The notes under the pieces are model-generated. The model saw only the letters and a list, made by a program, of their open reading frames with translations, did no database searches and was not told where the DNA came from. 37,873 nucleotides of DNA from Microthrixaceae bacterium (lineage in GTDB: Bacteria; Actinomycetota; Acidimicrobiia; Acidimicrobiales; Microtrichaceae). The stretch is from NCBI GenBank assembly GCA_023958095.1, contig JAMLGJ010000028.1:1-37873 (forward strand), given 5' to 3'. Below, piece by piece: positions 24,383-32,453 of this stretch (positions are counted from its first letter, which is position 1; each line of letters starts with the position of its first letter). The translations under genes and the position numbers were made by a program.

Positions 24383-25345
24383 ATGACCGCAGGGGGCATC
24401 CTCAAGCGGTTGGCGCAGCTGCTGGTGACGGTACTCGTGGTGACGCTGTTCTCGGCGTTCCTGCTCGAGTTGCTCCCCGGCGATCCCGTGGAGGTGCTCG
24501 TTCCGTTCGGGAGCGACGAGCAGCGCGAGGCGGTGCGGGAGGACCTGGAGCTCGACCAGCCCTTCATCGCACGCTACGGCACCTGGTTGTCCGGTTTCGT
24601 GACGGGTGACATGGGGAACTACTACACGGTGTCCTCGAAGCGACCGGTGTGGGACCGGGTGAGCGAGGCGTTCCCCAAGTCCGCCCAGCTCGTGATCTAC
24701 TCGCAGATCCTCGCACTCGTGATCGCGATACCCGTTGCGGTGTTCGCCGCGGCGAAGAAGGACACGTTCTTCGACCGGATGAGCAACACGACGGCCTTCG
24801 CGATGCTGGCGATCCCGAACTTCGCCCTGGCGTTGGTGCTGCAGTACTACCTCGGCGTGAAGTGGAACCTCTTCCCGACCTCCGGGTACACACCGATAAC
24901 GGAGAACCCGGTGGAGCACTTCCAGAAGATGGTGCTGCCGTGCATCACGCTGGCCGTCGGGCAGATAGCGGTCTACATGCGCCTGCTCCGCTCCGACATG
25001 ATCGCGACCCTCCAGCAGGACTTCATCCTGCTCGCCAAGGCGAAGGGCATGCGGTCGCGTCGGATCCTGTTCCGCCATGCACTGCGTCCGTCGTCGCTCA
25101 CGCTGCTCACGGTGGCCGGCCTCAACGTCGGCACCCTGATCGGTGGAGCCCTCATCGTCGAGGTGCTGTTCCAGATCCCCGGAATGGGCTTCATGCTGCA
25201 GGAAGCGATCGGGCAGCGACAGATCGTGGCCTTCCAGTCGGTGGTGGCCATCATCGCCATCATCTACGTGGTGGTGAACTTCGGGGTCGACCTGCTCTAC
25301 ACCGCGCTCGATCCCCGCATACGCAACGAGAGGTCTGCGTCATGA
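24383..25345 (+). CDS. ABC transporter permease, DppB type
   Basis: A 320-residue inner-membrane permease with about six helices. It begins with the DppB/OppB pattern LKRLAQLLVTVLVVTLFSAF, then LLPGDPVEVL. The coupling (EAA) loop is the region around LLAKAKGMRSRRILFRHALR, which contacts the ATPase subunits. It ends ALDPRIR, typical of the family. Its stop overlaps the second permease (ATGA). With that subunit it forms the channel for ligand delivered by the four lipoproteins upstream. Confidence 0.93.
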   Translation: MTAGGILKRLAQLLVTVLVVTLFSAFLLELLPGDPVEVLVPFGSDEQREAVREDLELDQPFIARYGTWLSGFVTGDMGNYYTVSSKRPVWDRVSEAFPKSAQLVIYSQILALVIAIPVAVFAAAKKDTFFDRMSNTTAFAMLAIPNFALALVLQYYLGVKWNLFPTSGYTPITENPVEHFQKMVLPCITLAVGQIAVYMRLLRSDMIATLQQDFILLAKAKGMRSRRILFRHALRPSSLTLLTVAGLNVGTLIGGALIVEVLFQIPGMGFMLQEAIGQRQIVAFQSVVAIIAIIYVVVNFGVDLLYTALDPRIRNERSAS

Positions 25346-26340
25346 GCGACTACGGCGATGTCACCCGTGCACCGCGTGATCCCTCCCACGACGAAGCTGC
25401 CACGCAGGGGGTGGGCCTCGCCCCGTCGCTCGTGGCCGGTGTGGAGGCAGTCGGTGTGCCGGTCGGTGATGCCGAACCGCAGGCAGCCCCGGGGGCGCGG
25501 CGCCGCAAGATCGGGATCATGGCATGGCTGGCCATCATCTGGCTCGTGACGATGCTCCTGCTCGCGATCCTCGCTCCGGTGCTGCCCATCCCCGACCCGA
25601 CCGAGACCTTTCCGGAGATCGCGCGCCAGGGGCCGAGCAGTGGGCACATCCTCGGGGGCGATGCGCTCGGGCGTGACCTGCTCTCGAGGATCATCTGGGG
25701 CGGCCGCGCGAGCTTCGCGGTCGGCTTCGGAGCCGTGGCACTCGGGATGTTCATAGGCGGCTTCCTGGGCCTGGTGACCGGTTTCTTCAGGGGCAGGGTC
25801 GACACGATCCTCACGCCGCTCATGAGCCTTCTGCTGGCGATTCCCCAGTTCGTGCTGGCACTGTCGTTGGTCACGGTCCTCGCATCGGCGGAGGACGTGA
25901 GCTCGGCACGACGAATCGGTGTGGTGATCGTCGGCCTCGGTGTGGTGTCGATCCCGATCCTCGGGCGCATCACGCGGGCCAACACCCTGGCGTGGTCCGA
26001 ACGGGAGTTCGTGACCGCGGCACGCGCGATGGGCGCCAAGAGCTTCCGCATCATGTTCCGGGACGTGTTGCCCAACGTCGTCCCGGCGATGCTGTCGATA
26101 GCGCTCCTGGGGGTCGGCGTGGCCATCATCGCCGAGGGCGGACTGAGCGTCTTCGGCGTCGGGGTGCAACTGCCCACGCCCTCGTGGGGCAACATCATCG
26201 CCGAGGCACGCGGGCAGCTCCGCCAGGCGCCCCACATCGTGTTGTTCACGTCCATCGTGTTGTTCCTGACCGTGCTGTCGCTGAACTTCCTCGGCGACGT
26301 GGTGAGCCAACGCTTCGAGGTCAGGGAGGGCCAGCTGTGA
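25342..26340 (+). CDS. ABC transporter permease, DppC type
   Basis: A 332-residue permease. A poorly conserved cytoplasmic N-terminus of about 55 residues precedes the first helix. The DppC hallmarks follow: HILGGDALGRDLLSRIIWGG, a periplasmic segment, the EAA loop FVTAARAMGAKSFRIMFRDV, and LPTPSWGNIIAEARG. The start overlaps the DppB-type stop and its own stop overlaps the first ATPase gene (GTGA), so subunits are made in fixed ratio. Confidence 0.93.
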   Translation: MSDYGDVTRAPRDPSHDEAATQGVGLAPSLVAGVEAVGVPVGDAEPQAAPGARRRKIGIMAWLAIIWLVTMLLLAILAPVLPIPDPTETFPEIARQGPSSGHILGGDALGRDLLSRIIWGGRASFAVGFGAVALGMFIGGFLGLVTGFFRGRVDTILTPLMSLLLAIPQFVLALSLVTVLASAEDVSSARRIGVVIVGLGVVSIPILGRITRANTLAWSEREFVTAARAMGAKSFRIMFRDVLPNVVPAMLSIALLGVGVAIIAEGGLSVFGVGVQLPTPSWGNIIAEARGQLRQAPHIVLFTSIVLFLTVLSLNFLGDVVSQRFEVREGQL

Positions 26341-27461
26341 GCGGCACCGGAACCGCCCTGCAGGACACCCCGCACGCACCGGGTACGGGTGCGCTGCTCG
26401 AGGTGGAGGACCTGCGCACGTCCTTCGCCAGTCCGCGCGGCGAGGTCGGTGCGGTGAACGGGGTGAGCCTCTCGATCCAGCGCGGCCGCACGCTGGGGAT
26501 CGTCGGCGAATCCGGGTCGGGCAAGTCGGTGCTGTCCCGTTCGATCATGGGTCTGCTGCCCCCCACCGCGACCCGAACCGGTCGGATCGGCTTCGAGGGC
26601 ATGGACCTCTCGGAGTGGACCGACAGCCGCTACCGGGACCTCTGGGGAACCGAGATGGCGATGATCTTCCAGGACCCCATGACCGCGCTGAACCCCGTCA
26701 TGAGGATCGGCCGCCAGATCACCGAGTCGCTGAGGTTCCATCTCGACATGGACCGCTCGACGGCGCAGGAGACCGCCGTCGAGTTGTTGCGCTCCGTACG
26801 CATCCCGGAGCCCGAGAAGCGGTTCCGCAGCTATCCCCACGAGATGTCGGGCGGCATGCGCCAGAGGGTCGTGATCGCGGTTGCCCTCGCCTGTGGGCCC
26901 AAGCTGCTGTTCGCGGACGAACCCACCACCGCACTCGACGTCACGGTGCAGGCCCAGGTGCTCGACCTGTTGGCCGAACAACAGCGCGACCGTTTCATGG
27001 CGATGATCCTCGTGACGCACGACCTCGGCGTGGTGGCGGGCCGGGCGCACGAGATCGCCGTCATGTACGCGGGACGGGTCGTGGAGCGTGCGCCCACCGC
27101 AGAGCTCTTCGCCAACATGAAAATGCCCTACACCGAGGCGCTGCTGGCGGCCATCCCGAAGCTGGCCGACCCACCCCACACCCGGCTCGCCGCGATAGGG
27201 GGCCTGCCGCCCGACCTCGTGGATCCGCCTCCGGGCTGCCCATTCGCCCCGCGGTGTCCCTATGCACGGGAGCGTTGCCACCGGGAGCGTCCCGAGCTCG
27301 TGGCCGTGGATGGCAACCCGGAACACCAGTACGCATGCCACTACCCGGTCGACTCACCCGAGACGATCGAGATCAAGGACCGCATGATCGCCCAACAGAT
27401 GATCGAGGACCCGAGCGCCCCGGTGTCACCACCGGTGATCGGGGGTTCCGATGGCCGGTAG
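26337..27461 (+). CDS. ABC transporter ATPase, DppD/OppD type
   Basis: A 374-residue ATPase with a GTG start. Motifs: Walker A GESGSGKS (57-64), Q-loop [11 protein letters not shown], signature [12 protein letters not shown], Walker [13 protein letters not shown] and the switch His in VTHDLG. The C-terminal oligopeptide-transporter extension carries four Cys ([14 protein letters not shown] and a later ACH), the arrangement that binds an Fe-S cluster in some homologues. An additional tail of about 30 residues follows. It overlaps the second ATPase gene by 11 nt. Confidence 0.94.
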   Translation: MSGTGTALQDTPHAPGTGALLEVEDLRTSFASPRGEVGAVNGVSLSIQRGRTLGIVGESGSGKSVLSRSIMGLLPPTATRTGRIGFEGMDLSEWTDSRYRDLWGTEMAMIFQDPMTALNPVMRIGRQITESLRFHLDMDRSTAQETAVELLRSVRIPEPEKRFRSYPHEMSGGMRQRVVIAVALACGPKLLFADEPTTALDVTVQAQVLDLLAEQQRDRFMAMILVTHDLGVVAGRAHEIAVMYAGRVVERAPTAELFANMKMPYTEALLAAIPKLADPPHTRLAAIGGLPPDLVDPPPGCPFAPRCPYARERCHRERPELVAVDGNPEHQYACHYPVDSPETIEIKDRMIAQQMIEDPSAPVSPPVIGGSDGR

Positions 27462-28464
27462 CGGCTCGGCGCAGCTGCGCGACCCGAACGCAGCGCTGCT
27501 CAGGGTGGAGAACCTCGTCATGGAGTTCCCCGTCGGCCGCGGGCGGAAGGTGTCCGCGGTCGCGAACCTCAGCTTCGACCTGCAGCGCGGGGAGACACTG
27601 GGCCTCGTGGGCGAGTCGGGCTGCGGGAAGTCCACCACCGGCAAGGCGATCATGCAGCTCCCACGACCCACGAAGGGCTCGGTGCGGCTGGGCGACACGG
27701 AACTGACGGGGCTGAGGGCATCCGAGCTCAGGGCCACGAGACCCCGGATGCAGATGATCTTCCAGGATCCGATCTCGTCGCTCAACCCGCGTCGCACGGT
27801 GGCCGACATCGTCGAGGAGCCATTGCGGATCTGGAGGCTCGGAGATGCGGCCGCACGCCGCGAGAAGGTGCGCGAGGTCCTGGACGCGGTCGGCATCAAC
27901 TTCGAGGTCGCGGCCGAGCGCAAGCCCCACGAGTTCTCAGGGGGCCAGTGCCAGCGGATCTCCATCGCTCGGGCACTCGTGACCGAGCCGGAGCTGATCA
28001 TCTGCGACGAGCCGGTCTCGGCACTGGACGTGTCGGTGCAGGCCCAGATCCTGAACCTCCTCGAGGACATGAAGCGGCGCTACGGGCTGACCCTGGTCTT
28101 CGTGGCGCACGACCTGGCGGTGGTCAAGAACGTCTCGGACCGCGTGGCGGTGATGTACCTGGGCAAGCTCTGCGAGATGAGCCCCCCACAGGCCCTCTAC
28201 ACCCAACCCGCGCATCCCTACACCGCGGCACTGCTCGCTGCCATCCCCGTGCCGGATCCGGCGGTGGACGCACATGAGGGGGACCACCTGGGTGGTGACC
28301 TCCCGTCCCCGATCGATCCTCCCTCGGGATGTCGCTTCAGGACCCGCTGCGACCGGGCCACCGATGTGTGCGTGCAGGCCGAACCGCAGATGCAGATGGT
28401 TGCCGAGGGGCACTTCGTGGCATGCCACCACCCGCTGGTCACTCCGGTGGAGATATCCCGCTGA
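27451..28464 (+). CDS. ABC transporter ATPase, DppF/OppF type
   Basis: A 337-residue ATPase, the second nucleotide-binding subunit. Motifs: Walker A GESGCGKS (54-61), Q-loop IFQDPISSLNPRR, signature FSGGQCQRISIARAL (with Cys where Arg is usual in SGGQRQR), Walker B LIICDEPVSALD and switch His in VAHDLA. The C-terminal extension again holds Cys pairs (CRFRTRC, C, ACHH). It is the last gene of the transporter unit; the next gene is convergent, only 12 nt away. Confidence 0.94.
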   Translation: MAGSGSAQLRDPNAALLRVENLVMEFPVGRGRKVSAVANLSFDLQRGETLGLVGESGCGKSTTGKAIMQLPRPTKGSVRLGDTELTGLRASELRATRPRMQMIFQDPISSLNPRRTVADIVEEPLRIWRLGDAAARREKVREVLDAVGINFEVAAERKPHEFSGGQCQRISIARALVTEPELIICDEPVSALDVSVQAQILNLLEDMKRRYGLTLVFVAHDLAVVKNVSDRVAVMYLGKLCEMSPPQALYTQPAHPYTAALLAAIPVPDPAVDAHEGDHLGGDLPSPIDPPSGCRFRTRCDRATDVCVQAEPQMQMVAEGHFVACHHPLVTPVEISR

Positions 28465-28476
28465 GAAGAGACCGGT

Positions 28477-29910
28477 TCACGGCGCGTCGGGAAGACCCCG
28501 TGGTGCTGCACCGGGCCGGCCGATCGCGTCGGCGCTGCAGTCCCTGAAGGACTCCACCAGGGCAACCAGAGCAGATATGTCCTCGGCGTTCGTGGCGATG
28601 CCCACCGACGCGCGCAATGCCGATGCCCCACGGCCGCGGCGCAGCCAGAGGTCGTCGTCGAGGTCGCAGAACCCCGGGGGCTCAACACGTTGGAAGTACG
28701 AGGCCATCTCGCCCGCGTCGAGTCCGCGTGCCGCCTCGCCACAACCGGGGTTGCAGAAACAGCCCCAGCGCAGCGAGATGCCCGACGCCGCCGCCCTCTC
28801 GACCACCGCGCGGTCGTGCACCATGGCGCCGCCGGGGTCGAGCAGGTCGAAGGTGACCGTGCCTCCACGCGCGACACCCTCTCCCCCGCCGATGACTCCC
28901 ACCATCGGCCGACCGTTGCTGTGGCGCAACTGCCCGAAGGCCCCGAGGAGCCTCTCGGTCGCCGCCGCGACGTGTGCGTGCACCGCCTCCATGCGGAGAT
29001 CCCCGAGCAGATCGAGTCCGTGTGTCACCGCCGGTATCGAGGCGAAGTTCGCCGTACCGTCCTCGAAGCCGCTGTGGCCGGGCGTCAGCACGTGGTCGTC
29101 GGCTGCCACCGAGACCATCGAGATGGTGCCGCCCGCGAACCAGGGCCGCTGCAGCTCGGCCAGTGCGTCACTTCGCGCGATGAGTGCTCCCACGCCGGTG
29201 GGCAGGCCGAACATCTTGTAGAAGCTGATGCACGCGAAGTCCGCGCCCATGGCGTCGAGGTCGACGGGATTGCTCGGAGCGAATGCCGCGGTGTCGAGCA
29301 GGACCCTCCAGCCGTGCTCGCGTGCGCGGCCGACGAGCTCCAGCGGATGCTGGACTCCCGAGTAGTTCGACTGCGCGGGAAAGGCGAAGAGCCCACCGCC
29401 CGAGCCGCTGTCCGCCAGCAGTCCGTCGAGTGCCGAGCGGTCGAGTTCGAGACTCGGGGTGACCAGCGGAACGGTCCTGGGTGTCGCTCCGCGGCGTCGT
29501 GCGAACTCCCTGATCCCGTTGACCGAGTTGTGGTTGTCGGCACTCAGCAACAACGGTCGCTGTTCGGAGAAGGGGAATGCCTCTCCCACCAGCTTCAGGG
29601 CCGCCGACGCGTTGGCGGTGAAGACGCACTCGTGCTCGCTCGCCCCGAAGAACTCGAGCACGCGCCGGCGGGCACGTTCGACCAGCTCGGTCGCAGGCGC
29701 ACTCGTCGGGTTGTCCGAGTGTGGGTTGCCCAGCACCGTGGAGGACCACAGGTCGTGGATGCCCTCCACGACTCGCCTGGGAGCCACGCCGGAACCCGTG
29801 TAGTCGAAGTACCTGTGCCCTCCCTCGTCGAGGTGCGCGAAGTCACTCGCACGCAGCTCGGCGACTGCGGAGGCGGGCATCGGTTCGATGCGGGGTGTGT
29901 CCATGGTCAT
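28477..29910 (-). CDS. Molybdenum-cofactor-sulfurase-like aminotransferase (class V)
   Basis: A 477-residue PLP enzyme of the class-V aminotransferase/cysteine desulfurase family. The start is one of two ATGs 6 nt apart (29910 or 29904). The PLP lysine is Lys232 in SFYKMFGLPTGVGALI, and the persulfide-region cysteines are Cys384, Cys386 and Cys390 in RWGCFCNPGCGEA. Both blocks closely resemble eukaryotic MoCo sulfurases (SFYK-FG-PTG and GCFCNPG), more so than IscS/SufS. The usual C-terminal MOSC domain of such sulfurases is absent. It could sulfurate a molybdenum cofactor or be a general cysteine/selenocysteine lyase. It diverges from the acyl-CoA synthetase across 55 nt. Confidence 0.8.
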   Translation of the reverse strand: MTMDTPRIEPMPASAVAELRASDFAHLDEGGHRYFDYTGSGVAPRRVVEGIHDLWSSTVLGNPHSDNPTSAPATELVERARRRVLEFFGASEHECVFTANASAALKLVGEAFPFSEQRPLLLSADNHNSVNGIREFARRRGATPRTVPLVTPSLELDRSALDGLLADSGSGGGLFAFPAQSNYSGVQHPLELVGRAREHGWRVLLDTAAFAPSNPVDLDAMGADFACISFYKMFGLPTGVGALIARSDALAELQRPWFAGGTISMVSVAADDHVLTPGHSGFEDGTANFASIPAVTHGLDLLGDLRMEAVHAHVAAATERLLGAFGQLRHSNGRPMVGVIGGGEGVARGGTVTFDLLDPGGAMVHDRAVVERAAASGISLRWGCFCNPGCGEAARGLDAGEMASYFQRVEPPGFCDLDDDLWLRRGRGASALRASVGIATNAEDISALVALVESFRDCSADAIGRPGAAPRGLPDAP

Positions 29911-29965
29911 CGGGTCACGAGTCTGCCACCGTGGGCCCGTCCGGTTTGTGCTTGTATCGCTGTCC

Positions 29966-31636
29966 GTGGAACTCAACATGGCCGCGATCGTCGACGCAGT
30001 GGCGGAGGCCCATCCCGACCGCGAGGCGCTGTTGTTCAGGGATCGCCGGCTGACCTGGGCGACCCTTGCCGAGCGCACGTCGCGGTTGGCGAACGTCCTG
30101 CACGATGGTGGTGTCGGCATCCGCGGCACCTTCGGGGAGGGCCCCCGCCACTCCTCGGTGCACGACCACGTGGCGCTCTACCTGCACAACGGCAACGAGT
30201 ACCTGGAGGGGATGATCGGCTCCTGGAAGGCGCGGGCCGCCTCGTTCAACGTGAACTACCGCTACGTGTCCGAGGAGCTCGAGTACCTGCTCACCGATTC
30301 CGCTGCTCGCGCCGTGATCTACCACGAGTGCTTCGCCCCGGTGCTCGAGCCGGTGCTGGAGGGCATGGGTAACCCCCCGGGGATGCTCCTGCAGGTGGCG
30401 GACGGGTCCGGGCATCCCGTGGAGGATTCGTGCGTGGGAGCGGTCGACTACGAGGAGGCCCTCGCCGCTGCGGCACCGGAGCTTCCCGGGGAGCTGGCGG
30501 GCTGCCTCAGCGGTGATGACCTTTACCTCTGCTACACCGGGGGCACCACCGGGATGCCCAAGGGGGCGATGTGGCGCCAGGAGGACTTCCTGATCGCGGC
30601 CCTCGGCGTGCGCCGTCGTGACGGTTCGGCGTACTCCTCCCTCGGAGAGCTCGTCGCACGGGCGAGGGGCACTGTGAGGGCGCTGCCCGCACCACCGCTC
30701 ATGCACGGTGCCGCGCACTGGAATGCTCTCTCGGCCTGGGCGGCCGGGGGCACGGTGATCATCCAGGACCACCCGGGCCACTTCGACGCGGCGGACGTTC
30801 TCGATGCGGCCGAGCGGCACGCTGCGACCTCGCTGCTGGTCGTTGGTGACCCGATGGCCCGCCCGTTGCTCGAGGAGCTGGAGCGCACACCACGCGAGCT
30901 GCCGGCGTTGCGTCACCTCCTCTCGGGTGGTGCCGTGCTGTCACCCACGACCAAGGAGCGCATCCTGGAACACCTCGAGGGGGTGACGATCGTCGACGTG
31001 CTCGGTTCGACGGAGTCGGGTCGCCAGGCCGTGGCGCAGGCCAGGTCCGGATCCGAACCGGCCGGGGAGTTCCGCCCCGAGTCCTCCGCCGTCGTTCTCG
31101 ACGAGGCGTTGCTCAGAGTCCTGCCACCGGATGACTCCTCGGTCGGCTGGCTGGCCCAGTCGGGTCGGGTGCCCCTCGGCTACCTCGGGGATCCCGAGAA
31201 GTCGCGGCGGACGTTCCCCTGCATCGACGGGGTCCGGTACTCCGTGCCCGGTGACCGGGCGCGCTGGCGACCCGACGGGAGCGTCGAACTGCTCGGCCGG
31301 GACTCGGTGTGCATCAACACCGGTGGGGAGAAGGTGTTCGCCGAGGAGGTCGAGACAGCCATCAAGACACATCCCGCAGTGCTGGATGCGGTGGTGTGCG
31401 GCAGGCCGAGCGAACGCTGGGGTTCGGAGGTGGTGGCCATCGTGTCGCTCCGCGAGGCAGCTGGCTCGGGCGAGGTCGCCGATGGGGAACTCCGCGAGAC
31501 GGTGGGTAGGCACCTCGCCGGCTACAAGGTGCCCAAGGCGATCATCCGCGTCGATGAGGTGCTGCGCGCTCCGTCGGGGAAGGCCGACTACCGCTGGGCA
31601 CGCGACCTGGCGGAGGGGGCGGTGGCTACTCCTTGA
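29966..31636 (+). CDS. Acyl-CoA synthetase (AMP-forming)
   Basis: A 556-residue ANL-superfamily ligase that activates a carboxylic acid as acyl-AMP and transfers it to CoA. The GTG start is preferred because it is near the expected N-terminus; an internal ATG lies four codons later. Motifs: the AMP-binding loop YTGGTTGMPKGAMW (about 189-202), LSGGAVLSP, the LGSTESG loop, SVPGDRARWRPDGSVELLGR with the hinge Asp, and the terminal catalytic Lys in APSGKADYRWA. The acid cannot be inferred. Its end overlaps the convergent zinc-ribbon gene by 11 nt. Confidence 0.93.
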   Translation: MELNMAAIVDAVAEAHPDREALLFRDRRLTWATLAERTSRLANVLHDGGVGIRGTFGEGPRHSSVHDHVALYLHNGNEYLEGMIGSWKARAASFNVNYRYVSEELEYLLTDSAARAVIYHECFAPVLEPVLEGMGNPPGMLLQVADGSGHPVEDSCVGAVDYEEALAAAAPELPGELAGCLSGDDLYLCYTGGTTGMPKGAMWRQEDFLIAALGVRRRDGSAYSSLGELVARARGTVRALPAPPLMHGAAHWNALSAWAAGGTVIIQDHPGHFDAADVLDAAERHAATSLLVVGDPMARPLLEELERTPRELPALRHLLSGGAVLSPTTKERILEHLEGVTIVDVLGSTESGRQAVAQARSGSEPAGEFRPESSAVVLDEALLRVLPPDDSSVGWLAQSGRVPLGYLGDPEKSRRTFPCIDGVRYSVPGDRARWRPDGSVELLGRDSVCINTGGEKVFAEEVETAIKTHPAVLDAVVCGRPSERWGSEVVAIVSLREAAGSGEVADGELRETVGRHLAGYKVPKAIIRVDEVLRAPSGKADYRWARDLAEGAVATP

Positions 31637-31895
31637 GCGCGACCGCGTTGGGGGTGACGTTCATCTTGGGCTCGTATGCCGCCACCTCGACGTCGTCGGG
31701 CGTGGCCTCGACGGTCGTCCTCAGCTCTGCACGACAGCTGCCACACGGCCCGTAGTAGGGCTCCTCCGCCCGGTTGCCGCAGCGGGGACAGTCGAATCCG
31801 AGAATTTCCGGAGCTGCGGCAGAGCCTGTGGAAACCGGCTGGTCCACAGGGCTGTGCACATCACTGGCGGGAACTCGGTCGTCGGTGTCGCTCAC
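31626..31895 (-). CDS. Small zinc-ribbon protein
   Basis: An 89-residue protein with a GTG start at 31895; the longer open frame upstream is Pro/Arg/Gly-rich and not credible. It has one zinc ribbon: Cys36, Cys39, Cys51 and Cys54 (CPRCG...CGSC). The first 30 residues are low-complexity and polar, and the tail (ATPDDVEVAAYEPKMNVTPN) is acidic then neutral. No enzymatic domain is present. It may bind nucleic acid or act as a small regulatory subunit; I do not recognise the family. Confidence 0.75.
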   Translation of the reverse strand: MSDTDDRVPASDVHSPVDQPVSTGSAAAPEILGFDCPRCGNRAEEPYYGPCGSCRAELRTTVEATPDDVEVAAYEPKMNVTPNAVALKE

Positions 31896-32082
31896 ATCCA
31901 GATTCTGCCCCGCCGGGCCGCGAGCGGCATCGCGCGACCTGCCTCCCACGCCCGGTGGGTCGGGCGGACCGAACCGCGGGGCCCGTGTGGGGCACACCGG
32001 GCCCTTCCTCCACACGCCGTTCACAGCACTCGCCGGGCTGTCCACACGAAATCACCCCTGTCACCCCACAGTCGGGCCGTCC

Positions 32083-32088
32083 TACGGT
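32083..32088 (+). promoter_or_regulatory. Leaderless -10 box for the 88-residue protein
   Basis: TACGGT followed by GGCCCC (6 nt) and the ATG at 32095, the same geometry as at 3235 and 14966. No ribosome site. Confidence 0.5.
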
Positions 32089-32094
32089 GGCCCC

Positions 32095-32361
32095 ATGACG
32101 ACGATCCAACCACGCCGACATGCCCGCCCCGGGGTGGGCAACCTCGATCCGGTGGCCTTCATGGTCACCCTCCGCGACGGGACCCGCGAACGGGTCGAGG
32201 GAGCCGACGCCTACCAACAGGAGCAGTCCATGACGACCTTCTTCCGCACCGAGGGACGCCAGACCGTGGACTGCTGGGCGGTGCGCATCGCCAGCTTCCG
32301 CACCGACCAGATCCTCGCTGTCCGCCGTGTCGATGCGGCCGTGGAGCAGCCGGCCGCGTGA
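32095..32361 (+). CDS. Small protein of unknown function
   Basis: An 88-residue soluble protein whose ATG is set by a leaderless -10 box. Beta-strand-like segments (VAFMVTLRDGTRERVEGADA, VDCWAVRIASFRTDQILAVR) suggest a small barrel or sheet fold. A central FFRTEGRQTVDCW stretch is notable. No known motif. It lies divergent from the zinc-ribbon gene (199-nt gap) and 92 nt upstream of the amine-oxidase-like gene. Confidence 0.7.
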   Translation: MTTIQPRRHARPGVGNLDPVAFMVTLRDGTRERVEGADAYQQEQSMTTFFRTEGRQTVDCWAVRIASFRTDQILAVRRVDAAVEQPAA

Positions 32362-32453
32362 ACACGGTGTCTACGGGCCGTTGGGGTGCAGGCACTAACG
32401 TCGCGGAGGAACTTCTCGTCCCCGTCCGAGTCCCCTCTCCGTAGTGAGCGCGC

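Noticed and set aside
25350-27341. A long minus-strand open frame (over 650 codons) antisense to the permease and ATPase genes
   Set aside because: Same reason; the plus strand has intact permease and ATPase motifs.
28465-28476. Terminator between the convergent transporter ATPase and aminotransferase genes
   Set aside because: Only 12 nt separate the genes and no inverted repeat is visible there.
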